A DNA stretch of 64,000 nucleotides from Dipteris shenzhenensis (Eukaryota > Polypodiophyta > Polypodiopsida > Gleicheniales): assembly GCA_047967505.1 (NCBI GenBank), contig CM106540.1. One strand, written 5' to 3'. A program made the position numbers and the translations under genes. The notes below the pieces were generated by a model. That model did no database searches, was not told where the DNA came from, and saw only the letters and a list, made by a program, of their open reading frames with translations. Of this stretch, positions 1 through 12,837 are shown one piece after another; within the stretch, counting starts at the first letter, position 1, and each line of letters opens with the position of its first letter.

Positions 1-119
1 TCCAAAACTATTTTAAATAGTCCCTTATGTATATTTATTTCTGTAAATTTTAGAAATAAAAAAAATCCTTCTGTTGAACTCACGTGATAGGGTTAAGTAT
101 GATGAGTGACCCCCCCGAG
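1..119 (-). mobile_element. Small inverted-repeat transposon (MITE-like), copy 0, partial
   Basis: The right-hand portion of an element found in full at four other places here; the left end lies outside the window. It ends ...GTGACCCCCCCGAG, the reverse complement of the family start CTCGGGGGGGTCAC, and has the family CACGTG at 81-86. It sits inside the 3' LTR of copia element A1. The following 8 bases, GTGCGGTC (120-127), match the uninterrupted place in the other LTR of the same element (4765-4772, GTGCGATC), so they are the probable target duplication. It has no coding capacity and would have been moved by a transposase supplied elsewhere. Confidence 0.85.
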
Positions 120-354
120 GTGCGGTCAGTCAAGGGATGCCTTCCCATACTTACATGTAGCCTAGTTGGCAATGTGCCAACTCTATCTGAAGCCATCTAG
201 CCATTAGGCCACACATGGCCCCCATCTGGTGTCCAAACCAGGACCTACCGGATAACCAAGCTACTCAAATGCCTTCTCCTCATATGGGGGACTTACAAGT
301 AGAGTTAGCTGGTTCCCACATAGTTACACGAGAGTGGAGCATTGATATCTAACA
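1..354 (-). repeat. 3' LTR of copia element A1 (partial, interrupted)
   Basis: Read on the minus strand, this LTR begins TGTTAGATATCAATGCTCC at 354, directly after a purine tract, and matches the start of the 5' LTR at 4999. It runs off the left edge of the window and is interrupted by an inverted-repeat transposon at 1-119. The 120-354 part closely parallels 4765-4999. Confidence 0.85.
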
Positions 355-369
355 CCCCCCCTCAATGTC
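355..369 (-). other. Polypurine tract of copia element A1
   Basis: On the minus strand a purine-rich run (GACATTGAGGGGGGG) lies immediately before the TG start of the 3' LTR. This is the position and composition expected for the plus-strand primer of LTR retrotransposons. The same tract is conserved in the related copy at 28408-28420. Confidence 0.7.
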
Positions 370-384
370 CACCCGCAAGTGAAC

Positions 385-3300
385 TTACTTTTTCGGCCCA
401 ATGCCAAGTCGATAAAGATGCCTCTCCAACAAGTCTCTTCCAAGATCCTTTGTGAAGATGTCCGCAACACTCTTTGTAGTCAGACAGTATACCAAGTCAA
501 CCTCTCCATGGATCCATGATGAGCTCACGTATAAAGTGATATTGAATCTCAATGTGTTTTGTGCGAGCGTGGAACACCAGGTTCTTTGCAATTGCCATGC
601 AACTCTGATTGTCACATGATAACTGCGTAGGCTTGTTCTGCACTACACCCATGTCCCCCAAAATCCTCCTCAACCACGCTGCCTCGCAAGAAGCAAAGCA
701 TGTAGATTTGTACTCAGCCTCGGTAGAAGAAAGAGCAACTATGGGTTGCTTCTTGCTGACCCATGACACAACTCTAGATCCAAGTGAGAAACAATACCCT
801 GTCACTGATCTCCTGCTGTCCACATCTCCTGCCCAATCCGAGTCACAGAATCTGGTCAAGATGTTGCCCTTGGTATAGGTGATGTCATAATCAAGTGTGC
901 CTTTGATGTATTTCAGCACCCACATCCCTACCCTCCAATGGTTCTCCCGGGGCTTATTGGAAAACCTGCTCAGTACACCAGTCGCAAAACTGATGTCTAG
1001 CCGTGTGTTGCACAGGTAAATCAAGCTACCCACAAGCCTTCTGTACTTTGCTTCATCCACCAGTGGTGATGAATCCTTGTTTGAGAGCTTCGTTCCAACC
1101 TCCATAGGGGTACCAACTGTCTTGCATTCAGCCATGCCAAATGCCTTCAGTATCCCTCCAGCATCATTCAGCTATGAAATGAAGATCTATTTCGGCTCTT
1201 GCCAAACTTCAATCCCCAAATAGAAATGCATCAGTCCAAGGTCTATCATTTCAAACTCTCTTCCTAGCAAATGCATCATCTGCGAGATCTTCTCTTCACG
1301 CTTCCCTGTTATGACAAGGTTGTCCATATAAAGGACCACAATCATACACCTGCCTCCTTCTCTGAAGATATACAAATTTGCATCAAATGGGCTCCTCCTG
1401 AACCTGTTTTGTAGAAAGTAGGCATCAATTTGGTGGTACCATGCTCGTGGGGCCTGCTTCAGCCCGTAAAGTGCCTTCTTCAGTTTGTAGACTTTACCTT
1501 TTGAACCAGGGATCTCAAAACCTAGTGGTTGTTCCATGTATACCATCTCCTTGAGATCTCTATTCAGAAAGGCCGATTTCACATCCATCTAAAACGCAGG
1601 CCAACTTCCCTAGGCAGCTAAAGACAAAACATTGCAAATTGTGGTTAGTCGAGCTATGAGAGCAAAAGTATCTTGATAATCAAAACCATGTACCTATGCA
1701 AATCCTTTTGCCACAAGCCGAGCCTTGTACTTATCCAACGTTCCGTCGGACTTGTACTCGGTCTTGTACACCCACTTGGTTCTGATTACCTTGCGTTTTG
1801 GTGGTCGATCCACAAGGTCCCAAGTGTTGTTCTTCATTATGGAGCCATACTCCAACTGCATAGCCTCCATCCACCTATCATCGCCCTTTGCCTCTTCCTG
1901 TGCCTCTTCAAGACACTTGGATTCATTAGCACGGATCACTTTTGTCATCAAAGCATAGTTGACCAAGTGTTCCTGTGCCCTCCTTTGCTCCTCTAATCTC
2001 TTGGATCAGTGCTGTTCGGATGGTTCCTCCTCCAATTGATGCGGCTATTCTAAGAATACCGCATCACGACTTATAATTACCTTCTTGGTAAGAGGGTTAT
2101 AGAGACGATAATCCTTTGCCTCTTCACTGTAGCCCAAGAAAATGCACTTTTGGCTTTTCGGTTTCCATTTGGTCCTGGTAGCATCAAGGACATGCACAAA
2201 ACAGTCACATCTAAAAACTCTGAAATGTCCAGCTGAAGGTTTCTTACCAGAAAAGGCTTGTCGTGGAGTCATCCCATTCACAGCCTTCATGTAGCTATGA
2301 TTCAGGATGTAAACTGCAGTGTTACATGCTTCAGTCCAGAAAGCCTTTGGCGAATCTTTCCCTTTCATCATAGTCCGGCCCATTTCGCAGATGACACGCA
2401 TCTTGCATTCTGCTACTCCATTTTGGTATGATGTATGTGGCGGGGGTTTCTACCTCTTGATTCCATGACTTTTGCAATAACTTTCGAATTCAGTTGCTGT
2501 GAACTCTCCACCTCTGTCTGATCTCAACTTCTTCACCTTCCTCCCTGTTTCTTTCTCGACCATTACATGCCATTCCTTGAACCTACTAAAATCCTCGTCT
2601 TTAGTCTTCAAGAAGTATATCTATATCCTTCTACTGTAGTCATCGATCAGCGTCATGAAGTAGTAGGAACCACCCAAAGCTTCTGTCTCCATCTTTCTGC
2701 AAAGGTCCATGTGAATGAGCTCTAGAGGAGCCTTTGCCCTACTGGCCTCTTTAGGAAAGGCATGCCGATGCTACTTGCCCATCATGCAAGCTTCACATAC
2801 ATCGGGTAGATCTGAAATTTCTAGTAGGTCTGCAATCATTCCACTTTTATGCATCTCCTTCAAAGAGCTAAGGTTTAGATGACCAAACCTCTCATGCCAT
2901 AGCTTAGTGTTCTTCACATCCGCTCGAGCACTAAAAGCTGAGAGTTCGTAAATGTTGTTGCACTGTGTACCTTTACCAATGACCTTCCCTTGAAGATCCA
3001 AAATCTATACACCATTCTTATCGAATTGAACTTTGAGGTCTCGATCCATGATCATGGGAACGGACAACAATTTCCTCTTGATATCTGGCACATAAAGAAC
3101 ATCGGCGGACAACTATTTTACAACTCCATCTAACTTGAGAGCAATCGTACCTTTTCCTTTTGTTGGACATTTTGCATCATTGCCGACTGCTACCCGGATG
3201 TCATTCCCTATCGGCTGTAGAAAGGTATACCAATCCTTTCGACTAGTCATGTGGCGCGATGCATCACTGTGAATGATCCACGGTTCATCCACAGGTACAT

Positions 3301-4199
3301 GAACTGCCTCTGTGCAAATCTCCTCAATTGCGATGAGCAGCTCTACTGGTACTGCCTGCACGCTATTGCTAGACTCTTTCTTTACCTTGTTCTTCTCATT
3401 TGCAATCTTCTTTCGGCACTCATTCTGCTTGTGCCCTGCCTTGCTGCAATAGAAGCACTTGATCTTCTTCTTTCTCTTTTTATCATCAGAAGAAGATGGG
3501 TTACTAGAGTCCTTACCCTTACCTTTCTTTGATTCGGTCCAGAAAGCCGAATCTTCTCCAATCCTCATCTTTTGTCGCATCTCCTCCTCCAGAAGCATCG
3601 CGCTGAGATCCTCAAAGTTGAGGGGTGGATTTTTGTTCTACGTATTCAGCACTGTAACAAGATTATCGTACTTTGGTGGGAGAATCCGTATGCACCTTCG
3701 TGCTAGATTCTCGCTGGTGATAGTGATGCCAATCGCAGTCATCTGATCGCACAGATTCTTCACCCTAGTGATGAACTTCTTTGTCGCTTCAGACTCAGAC
3801 AACTTCTCGTTTGCAAGTTGAGTCTCCAGATTCGGAATCTGCATTTGATTCGTGGTCTCGTACTGATTTTTCAAGACCGTCCATGCCTCCTCCGCTGTGG
3901 TGACATGTTGAATTAATGCCATGACAGAATCACTAACACTGCAAGCAATAGAACACAGCACATCTGCATTTCTTCTTGTCCACATGAGAATCTCATCCGC
4001 AGTTCGTACTATCTGTGGTCCTACATTGGCTGGATCCGGTCTCGCAACCGACCTCACGTCCACCATAGTAGCAGTGTCCCAAAGCTCTTATGCACTTAGG
4101 ATGGTCTTCATCTTGAACTTCCAAAGTGGATAGTTAGAGCCGTCCAACTTTCTACTTTTGCCGAATGGTGGGATTCGCAGTCTTGCAGACTGGGCCATC
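385..4199 (-). pseudogene. Copia element A1 gag-pol polyprotein, decayed
   Basis: Minus-strand Ty1/copia polyprotein in the order gag, protease, integrase, reverse transcriptase, RNase H. Gag starts at 4199 (MAQSARLRIPPFGK), carries the UBN2-type gag domain (about 3638-4150) with an in-frame TAA near 4090, then an intact CCHC knuckle (CFYCSKAGHKQNEC, about 3415-3457). The protease motif normally DSGAS reads HSDAS near 3265, so the catalytic Asp is lost. GAG-pre-integrase lies at 2771-3001 and integrase at about 2045-2770, broken by stops. Reverse transcriptase (1187-1990) has YMDNL where YVDDL is expected. RNase H (497-1135) keeps its D/E/D positions. The frame ends at 385 (LYRLGIGPKK). Several stops and frameshifts make it non-functional. 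The LTR layout and domain order make the copia assignment firm. Confidence 0.92.
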
Positions 4200-4256
4200 T
4201 CTCACAATCTGCTTGCAAACAGAAAACACACTACCAAATCTTCTTGCTAGAGTCCA

Positions 4257-4269
4257 GGCTCTGATACCA
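4257..4269 (-). other. Primer binding site of copia element A1
   Basis: Reverse complement reads TGGTATCAGAGCC, complementary to the 3' end of initiator methionine tRNA, the usual primer for plant copia elements. It directly abuts the inner end of the 5' LTR (4270). Confidence 0.88.
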
Positions 4270-4999
4270 TGTAAGAAAATAATATAATGTCGGTGCTCGA
4301 TAGATAATAGGATCTCGTACACAAGAGAGAAGACAAGATAGTATGAAGAATCAAAATTTTGATTACTGTAGAATTGATACAATAGATGGCACTGCCTCCC
4401 AACCATGCACTCCTGTGAAAGAAGCTTCGATGGCATGTTGGAAATAGTAGAAGATGGAGGCTGGATGCTAAGGAATCAGGGTTGCTATAGCCAGTGATAA
4501 AATGGGCTTCACGGGCTTGCTCTTATATAGCCACCAGTCGTAGTTGGTTAGGCTCAATTGGGTGACCGACCCAGTCTGCCCAAAACGGTCGACTGGGGGT
4601 CAGTCTTGAAATAGGCCACCAACCATACAATAGAACCGGTGCACAAAACAGAGCAACTAACCTACGATGTCCGTTCGACCCAGAGCCATCCGAGATCATC
4701 TGAGGCTCCAAACGGGCCCCACAACCCGAGTGGGTTGCCCCGGAAAATGCTCCGTCTACCCTCAGTGCGATCAGTCAAGGGATGCCTTCCTGCACTTGCA
4801 TGTAGCCTAGTTGGCAGTGTGCCAACTCTATCTGAAGCCGTCCAACCATCAAGCCACACATGGCCCCCATCTGGTGTCCAAACCAAGACCTACTAGATAA
4901 TTGAGCTATTCAAATGCCTTCTCCTCACATGGGAGGCTTACAAGTAGAGTTAGCTGGTTCCCGCATCGTTACATGAGAGTGGAGCATTGATATCTAACA
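4270..4999 (-). repeat. 5' LTR of copia element A1
   Basis: A 730-bp LTR, TG...CA on the minus strand (TGTTAGATATC... to ...TTCTTACA). It contains a TATATAAG box at 4523-4530 (minus). It matches the 3' LTR at 1-354 and a second family LTR at 27685-28407. The right flank starts ACAAA; the matching left duplication is outside the window. The element appears to have landed in the gypsy element that follows. Confidence 0.9.
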
Positions 5000-7900
5000 A
5001 CAAAGAGGGTCTACTAGCCCTCAAGGTGGTCAAGTATAGAAGAATTCAAGATGATACTCATTGGTGCGCTAGGGTATCACCATGCCATCAACATCCTCAA
5101 GCTGATAGGTTTCATTGGTGACATTCGTATACATCATTATGGAGGCATGGCCAAAAGTAACCAATCTTTGCTTCTGTTGTGGAGTTAACCCTCAAGAAAC
5201 ATGCCTTTTTTCACATATTGCTGAACATCTTGTAGTTTTGGCCATCCCATGTCTACCAAAGAAACCACCCCCCGGTCTTGTATTACAATGGCTTGAGTAG
5301 CTAACTCATCTGCCCTTTGATTTTCTTTTCTATTTATATGAACAAACTTGCAAAAATCAAACTGACTACATAGTGCCATAGCCTTTTGATTAAGCTCCTT
5401 TCAATGAGGACTTCTTGTCTTCTAATGCCCTTGCATTTTCTTTATAATAAGCTAAGAATCTCCTCTTACTTCCAATTCTTTAACTTGGCTTTGAAGACAA
5501 CCCTCCAAACTAAGAATTAAAGCATTATAGTTAGCTACATTGTTAGTTGTGATATGTGGAAGCTCTTGTCCTCTTGTCCACACCTCTTAACCTTCAGAAT
5601 TCATCAAGACTATCCCCCCGACTCCTTGTCGACATGAAGCACTAAAATCCCCATCAAAATACAAGACAAAAGCTATTGGTGGTGTCTCCCTTTCATCACT
5701 AATGTTCTACTTACATTTCTTTTCTTCTCCTAGATCCTCCCATCCTGTGAGCAAATCTACCATAGTGGACCTAGTGGTATTTTTAGTGACAAAAGAGAAA
5801 GAGAACTCTTGAAGCTTTGACAATCATTTTGCAAATCTCCCCCTAGAATTAGGCTTGCAAACTAGATGTGCTAATACAGACTGAGAGGTAAGGAAGAAAA
5901 ATGCCTGAGGTAATAAATAGGAGCAAAACTTTCTAACTAAAAACACCAAAGAGAGGGCTTGCTGCTCCATTTCTTCATACCTTGTTTCCACCTCTGTAAG
6001 CTATCAGCTGGCATAATAGATGGGTTGCATTCTACCTGCCTCTCCTTTTTGTAGTAATATAACACGAGCTGAATGTAGAGATACACTTGGATTTACATAC
6101 AAGTCTTGCGACCAATCAGGGGGCTTCAATTTTGAGCCCTGAATCATGGCCTCCTTCAGTTGTCGAAAAGAGTCTTGTTGCTCCACACCCCATTGGAAAG
6201 AAACTGCTTTTCTTGTCAACAAGTTCATGGGATGCACTATCTCTATGAAATCATCACAAAAGTGTTGATAATACTTGCTCTTTCCCAGAATTCTGCGAAC
6301 ACCCATGACACTTTCAAGACTTGGCAATGCCATGACTGCTTGAACCTTGTATGGATCCATTTGCAAGCCTTCTTCAGACACAATATGCCACAACAAGACT
6401 ACTTTTGTTTGAGCCAAATGACACTTGCTAGGATTTAGACACCCTTTTGCTTCATCAATCCTAGCTAAGGCTATCTTTAACTTCTCCATGTGATTCATGC
6501 ACTAAGAATAAATGCAAAAATCATCCAAAAACACCCGTATGAACTTTCCCAAGTAAGGCTCGCGCACTTGACTCATGAACCTTTGAAATGTAGTTGATGC
6601 ATTGGTCAACCCAAAAGGCATCACTCTATAAGCAAAAACTCCCCAAGGTGTGACAAATGATGTTTTCTTTTGATCTTCCTCCCGAATATGAATTTGAAAG
6701 TACCCAGAATACCCATCACATATAGAATACATCTCATGCCCTATTACTTGGTCTAGTATTTCATCTTGGAATGGCAAAGGAAAATGATCCCTCTTAGTGC
6801 ATGCATTCAAAGAATGAAAGTCCACACAAACCCACCACTTATTTCCTTTCTTTGGTGTGACAACTACAGGAGATATCCATTCTAAATCATCAACAGAAAA
6901 GATGAATCCCGCCTCAAGTAATTGTGTTACCTCTTTCTTTAGTGCCTCAACTTGGATCACCCCCACCAATCACCTTAAGTGTTGCACAACTGGCTTGCTT
7001 TCTAGCTTCAACTCAATCTTGTGCTCCATAAGAGAGACTGGTCAAACCTATGAATAGCTTGTTGCAAAGAGACATGGAAAATCATCTAATATATCCAAGT
7101 ATACTGGAGCTTCTCACTACCTGATAGAGAATCACCAAGAAGCTCTTCATTGCATTGGCATCGTTTAGTATGCTGCACATCCTCCACATGCAGTGTCTCC
7201 ACAACATCTTCTTGTACCACCACCTTGTTCCCTTCTGACCATTGCGATCAGCACCAAGACAAAGACTGAAGGCCACTCCTTCCACCTCACTCTCTAAGCT
7301 GGACTCCTCAGAGCTACACCTTGTCTCTTCTTCTTCATCGATTAAGTCAGAGCTTGAACTCTTTGATGTTGAAGACTCCTGCTTGGCAACTTCCTTTTTG
7401 TGACTTCCAATTTTGTAGTGCACCTTCTTATCATTTCCCTGCAAAATCAATTCTCTAGTATCCCACTTTTGAATAGCCCTCACTTGCATAGACAAGGCCT
7501 TCCCAAAATCAATGGATAGGCACGTGCATCTGGGTTGGTAGGGATCACCTAAAAAGTAGTCGGCACAAAAATTCCACATACATCCACTTCTAGATTCTTC
7601 ACAACTCCCAAGGTCTTTACCCTAGTGTTGTCAGCCAATGTAATATGATAAGGAGAGGTAGTATTAGAGTATTTTAAATCAGCATCTATCATGGTCTTCT
7701 CACTCATGACATTAATCGATGCACCTCCATCAATGTAAACATTAGAAATCACTTGACCATCAATGATCACATCAACCACAAATACATCATCATGAACCTC
7801 TATATCTACCTTTTGAACAGTAGGAATGGTACTTTTCTTCTTTCTCTTCTTTGACACTCTTGTGCTTGCTAGCTTTCCCCATTCCTTCTGTAGTTTCGGA

Positions 7901-8690
7901 GACAAAGCAAGTAATTGACCAAAGGTGATATGAGCTTTCTTTTCTTTAAGGTCGGACAACAAGTCATAGCTTCCAATGCCTTGTCCTAAAGGAAAGTCTG
8001 ACTGGCTAATTCTCCTTCTAGATGCCCTCTTTTTCTTAATATGGGATTCCTCTTCCTGATGTTCCTCCTCTACTTCTTCCTTGCTTTCTTCTTCTTCTTT
8101 ACCATGCCCTCATTTAGCCATCATTACCTCTCTATCCTCATCTCTTGAGGATACTTGTTTTTCTTCTTTCTTTCTCAATCTACGAGACTCAGGGCGATAG
8201 TGACCTTTTTTATTACATTCATATCAAGTGGCCCCACTCTTATCTCGAGGCCTATCCTCACTCTTTGGTGCTCCAGGTTGTCGTGCATTAACCAAATGCA
8301 ATTTTAAATCAGCAAACTCTGCCATCAATCGGGAGATATTATGATCTAACTCAGAGGACTTTGGTACCTAAGAAGTGCCCATTACCTCCATCTTAGAAGT
8401 TGAAGTTGTTGAAGACACAAAAGAGGATTCGATCTTTAGAGAAGCTTCTTTCTTGATCACAATGCAAAGTGCCTCCGCGTATGTTGTTGGATCCATGTAT
8501 GTTGTTGGATCTTTACTTATTACTTTTGAGTGAAGATGAGGCTCCAAGACCATTAATTTGCTCATCTTTAAGTGCTCCATCCCTACGAGACTTTGAGGTT
8601 TTTCACATACTTAGCTTGTAGTTTTGTAATTTTATTGTCTATCAACCTCTGGCTATTTTCCTTAACTGCCGTTCGTTTTGTTCCGAATTC
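5000..8690 (-). pseudogene. Ty3/gypsy retrotransposon polyprotein, heavily decayed
   Basis: Minus-strand gypsy domains in order: gag (8368-8580, ending in a degenerate zinc knuckle near 8190-8230), aspartic protease (7549-7962, catalytic motif IDGGAS), a low-complexity acidic/serine linker (about 7300-7400), reverse transcriptase (6502-6969, with VVTPKKGNKWWVCVDF, MPFGLTNASTTFQRFM and active site FLDDF), the connection and RNase H start (6004-6498), a late RNase H piece (5185-5379, with VHINRKENQRADELA) and a possible integrase N-terminal remnant up to 5000. The domain order protease-RT-RNase H-integrase separates it from copia. Many stops and frameshifts are present and no LTRs were recognised. 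It is cut at 5000 by the LTR of copia A1. Confidence 0.85.
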
Positions 8691-9128
8691 TCTGACAACT
8701 ATTTGATAAGGGACAAGGTCTTCTCAATGTTACCCTTGCCAAAAACCAATATTCGACAACAATCATTGAATGACAACTACATCAGTAATAGCTTTATGGA
8801 TTTTGGGTGGTCACTTAATTCATGTGTGTCCAAGGCTATGATAGTCTCATGGACTTTCTTATTGAACATAGACAAGACAGCTTGGCAACCCAATGAGGGG
8901 GGAGGGAGGGGTTCCACATAACCAAGCCCCCTTCAATCTTGATGCTAGGAAGAAAGATGCTGCAACCAGAAAATCATTCAAGTCCACCATTAGACCAGAG
9001 ATTTTTGTCATCTCTAAATGCCTGTTTTTTGCAAAAGAGTCATCGGCCCGAAAAAGAATTTCTAGAAAAAGCACCAAATGCAATTTTTGGGAATCGTTTT
9101 TTATAAATAAGCGGTATCATCACTCCCC
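8687..9128. repeat. Dispersed direct repeat, copy 1 (about 440 bp)
   Basis: Closely matches 57348-57785 in the same orientation, from GTTCC-AATTCTCTGAC to ATCACTCCCCCC. On the minus strand both copies encode a similar stretch of about 74 residues (8859-9083 and 57500-57736, sharing DSFAKNRHLEMTKIS and DFLVAASFFLASRLK), which suggests a retroelement-derived gag or leader segment. Here it adjoins the gypsy gag, but the second copy lies in a different context, so I do not assign it to the gypsy element. No terminal repeats or target duplication were found. Confidence 0.7.
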
Positions 9129-9209
9129 CCATAGGGTGGAATGATATTTCATGCTGTGGTTTGATATGACGTATATGTCAAATTCTAGTTCGTGATTGTA
9201 TGAGTTGTG

Positions 9210-9232
9210 GAGAGAGAGAGAGAGAGAGAGAG
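9210..9232. repeat. GA microsatellite in copy L
   Basis: A pure (AG)n tract of about 22 bp. Equivalent tracts lie at the same place in copies M (32231-32285) and R (51760-51797, as CT), with very different lengths. Confidence 0.95.
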
Positions 9233-9834
9233 GGCTCTGAGTGATGAACATTTTGAATTTGTCTTTCATTTTGTATTAGAGCAGGTCATGAAGACCCATG
9301 GGAATCTTGCAGAGAAGTCTTAAATTGCATCAGAGTCTTTTGTGAGAGGAAGCATCAGTTGAGAAATGAGTTCTTGTGAGGGTCTATTTGATGTGGTATG
9401 AGAACTTTCAACTATGAGATGTCTGAGAGTTTTTATGAGTAAATTCAATGATCAAGACTACCATAGTTGGTTACCCGACATGGGTAATGTGAGAAAGTAG
9501 ACATGGATAATGTGAGAAAGGAGAGATGTTTGAGTCTTTTTAGGAGTAAATTGAGTGATCGAGACTACCATAGTTGCTTAGCAGACATGGATAATATGAG
9601 AAAGCAAGGAAGTTGATGATGGTGGAATACAATAGAAATAAATATGCATTGTGGTAGCTTTTGACTAGACTTTACTTGATAAATAAGGTCTTGTGGGGGA
9701 TCATCTTTGGCACAAAAAAGAAGCCGCAAAAAACTAACAAGACAGTCACTGGGGAACAAAAGAATGAATAGATATAGGGATATTGGGATGTGAACTAGGG
9801 TTAGAATACTTCCACCTTAACATTACAAAGATGG

Positions 9835-10291
9835 TTGCAAAAAATTGGGTAACACTTGAGGATCTCTTTGTTGTTAGAAGAAAACATTCAAAAGCTTCTT
9901 TGAAGTAGGAACTTTCAATCTATATACGAAGAAAATGAAAGTATTCATACATTATATCTCAATCAGATCACTTTTTAATTTTTGGCTCTAAAGTAGATGA
10001 AGATGATTAAAAAGCTATTTAGCTTGTGAGTTAACCCTTTGCTACTCTGAAGTTGTCAATATTGCAAGAATGGAAGATGATATGGATTTCTTAGATTCTG
10101 CTTCTATGTTGCTAAGTGAGGAGAAACACTCTAAGGGTTTGTTGCCAATCAAAGAACCAACATATGTCGTGAAAGAGAAAAAGATAACTGCAAGGAGTGG
10201 ACCCGAAGATAATCAAACATATGATTACTATGACAGATTGGGTCACATAGAAAGATTCTATTACAAAAGAAATAGAGAAATGAGCACTTGA
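9835..10291 (+). pseudogene. Decayed copia-type gag fragment (copy L)
   Basis: Broken plus-strand gag of copia type: WVTLEDLF near 9850, then 10070-10291 encoding MEDDMDFLDSASMLLSEEKH followed by a degenerate zinc knuckle (YDYYDRLGHIERFYYKR, the cysteines replaced by Tyr). Close relatives lie in copy M (about 39540-39985) and, inverted, in copy R (about 51480-51720). The M copy retains CHYCGRVGHIE, which supports the zinc-knuckle reading. No pol domain follows. Confidence 0.7.
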
Positions 10292-11157
10292 AGTCCCCAA
10301 AGGAGAAGGCATCGGCAATCGAGGATTCTCCAACCAAGAAAGAAATCACAAGTTTTGCAAAAGCAAATGTGGTTGATCAAAATTGGGCTTTTTAAACTTG
10401 GGCAATGTGTTTCAGGGTTGCTCAAACTTTTACTTAGCATTCAATCATTTTATGGGTTTGGTCTTTTAGTAGTAGATCAATATTTTGTATATTTGTTCAA
10501 GTTGTTTGTCTAGCATGGTAGATGACAATACCAATGCTAACCTTTTTTACACTATTGGTGGGGCATTAGTATTACAATTAGTCAACCATCATATTGACAA
10601 ATGTTTTTCTTAATATAGTCTTAGGAACTGATATTTTTATTAATGGTACTATATCAACACAAATCCTCACACAACTATTGGCATTTCCACACTTAGAAAA
10701 AAAAGCATCTCTTCATCATGTAAATACATACGAAAGCGAGCAAAAGTATGCTCTCAATATCTCGCTTTGGGTGCATCAAAAAATAACCCTCACAAGATGA
10801 TATAACCTACTACATTTGTCAAACAAGGAAGTGTATCAATATGATTTACATAACAATGTTTAACAAGCTAGAGTGGAAGGGAGTATAGCTTGATTGGGTA
10901 GTCATTTCGAACATGATATAAGTCTTCTACCTTTCTTCATTTTATGAAATGTTGGTTTAAGTTGAGAGGAATTTTCTTTTGCCATGCATGCAGGTTACCC
11001 ATTTGTTAGTAGCACGTGCAAGGGCAAGGGAGCGGGGACTGGGTTAGGTTAAGAATGGGGCTGTGGTCAAGTGTAGGGCTCCTCATATATTGTAAACTCC
11101 TTCTTCATGCACATCATAAAGCAACATTGAGACATCGTTATTCATCAGCCCTTGCAG

Positions 11158-11201
<44 letters not shown>

Positions 11202-12279
11202 GGGACAAGTTTGAAAAAGGAGCAAGAATTTACACACACACACACATAACTTGCGAGAGCACCCTCCTACCATCTCTATTCCATTGAATCCGACCACATT
11301 GTGTAGTCTCTCTTTTTTTGTAATACATAATGCCTTATACTTTCATATATGTATATATATTGTATCCTACTTATATAGGTATATATATTGTAGTATCCTA
11401 CTTAGGTTCACTCTACTCATTAATCTCTCCTAATCGCTCGTGTGCCTAAATCGATTAATTTCTCTCTTTTGCCTTAGCCTCGTCGCCGATTAAACTATGC
11501 TATTTGCAAAATTAAAGGACTTAATCATCAGAGGTCGTGATCTATTGCAGGCCTTATCGTCGCAAGCCCGCGTATGAGGCAGCCTTTGCCTCTCTGCCAT
11601 AGCACCCTTCCCCCTCTCTGCCCTTTTGTTCTAGGCCTCTCTGCCATTGCCCCCCTCCCCTCTTTGCCCTTCTACTCTTGGGGAGTTGGTCTTTTGTAAA
11701 TGTGCAAGGTCCACGTATCGCACCTTCTCGAGATGGCGGGCTCGCGGGGGGTGCAGAAGGCTTAATTGATCCCATTAATCAATCGCGGGCGATGCAGAAG
11801 GTTCTCACCACGTTAATCTCCCTATCGTGCCTTAGGTTAATCGAATTATTGCACCCTCCCTCGTTGTGAACTAATTAATTAATAGGGGCACTTTATTGAA
11901 CGGGGAGCCTATTCATTATTATGAAGATTACTGTGGGACAAAATGGGTCCTTCACAATTTCTTTTCAAATATATATACTGTTTCATTTTGCTAGAAAGAA
12001 ATATCACTTCGATGCTTTTAGTAATGCGCATATAATATTGTCGCAAGGGTAAAACATTTTCCGTTAATACTAAACATTAGTTACAACTTGGACAGGCTTT
12101 GAGATCAATCTTAATGCGAAACCAGTGCAGGGATGAAAATAACGCAGAAATTTTTTTCGCTCTTGATAACGAACGGGAGCTCCACGACAGAATTTGAGCT
12201 GCCTATTATATGTCGCAGGTCTTTGAAGGTGTCCTGGGTTTCTTTGGCGTAAAACAATTATTGGGGAGACATCAGAGGT
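10292..12279. other. Non-coding part of copy L
   Basis: No gene recognised. It contains the unoccupied counterpart (10590-10598, CATATTGAC) of the foldback element insertion in copy R, a CT microsatellite at 11159-11199, and 11320-11880, which matches 41390-41830 in copy M but is largely missing from copy R. Short ORFs here are low-complexity or antisense. Confidence 0.7.
11159..11199. repeat. CT microsatellite in copy L
   Basis: A pure (CT)n tract of about 40 bp; the inverted counterpart in copy R is the GA tract at 48693-48729. Confidence 0.95.
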
Positions 12280-12837
12280 CTAGTAATAGAGGTCGAGGTC
12301 GAAAGACAAGGTCCACCTCGCAGCCCCGGGGGGGCCTGTATACAGTTCTATGAGCCGAACATTAGCGATGCCTCTGGCGAGGAAAAAATCGCCAGTGCCA
12401 CCAATGACAGAGAGGGTGCGAACCGGCAAGACCTCCTTGATTTGTCCGAAGATGTCGATAGTCCCCTTGTACTTGCCGGTGTCGATGCTAGCAGTGAAGG
12501 CCTGGAAGAGTACATATCCTTTTTGGCTGTCATAGAGATAGTATCCCTGGCCGACGCCTAGTTGCTTGGAGGTATTGGAGCTATGTACTGTGAGGGGATC
12601 CTCGAAGGTAGCTAGCACGCCGAAGGACCAAGGGTTGGGGAAGCCGGTGGGTTGAGTGCTGAAGATGGAGTTGAAGTAGTCAGTGTTATTGAGGGTGGCA
12701 TTAAAGATGGTGTTGTGGAGGTAGAAGGTGAAATGCTTGGGGCGTTTGTGATGGGCGGAATGGACCGGGGAAGAGAGGAGAGAGATGGAGAAGAGGAGGG
12801 CGAGGGAGAGAGCGAGGTGCAACAGTGGCTTAGACAT
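12280..12837 (-). CDS. Dirigent family protein 1 (185 aa)
   Basis: A complete, intronless dirigent protein. The family acts in the cell wall, where some members guide stereoselective coupling of phenoxy radicals in lignan or lignin-related chemistry; the substrate of this one cannot be read from the sequence. Residues 1 to about 27 form a hydrophobic signal peptide (cleavage likely near VHSA). The dirigent domain follows: FTFYLHNT, GVGQGYYLYDSQKGYVLFQA, GKYKGTIDIFGQ, and the family hallmark GGTGDFFLARG, ending FDLDLYY. The mature chain has no cysteine and has N-glycosylation sequons in NATLNNT and SNTS. I start at MSKPLL because the in-frame extension upstream (to 12900) is absent from the other copy. 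It differs from gene 2 (47411-47971) by one Leu indel, Ser/Thr and Ile/Val. The CDS is richer in G/C than its flanks. Confidence 0.95.
   Translation of the reverse strand: MSKPLLHLALSLALLFSISLLSSPVHSAHHKRPKHFTFYLHNTIFNATLNNTDYFNSIFSTQPTGFPNPWSFGVLATFEDPLTVHSSNTSKQLGVGQGYYLYDSQKGYVLFQAFTASIDTGKYKGTIDIFGQIKEVLPVRTLSVIGGTGDFFLARGIANVRLIELYTGPPGAARWTLSFDLDLYY

Noticed and set aside
4639-4896. ORFs inside the family A LTR (also 27906-28186)
   Set aside because: They lie within non-coding LTR sequence and are not conserved in frame between the copies.
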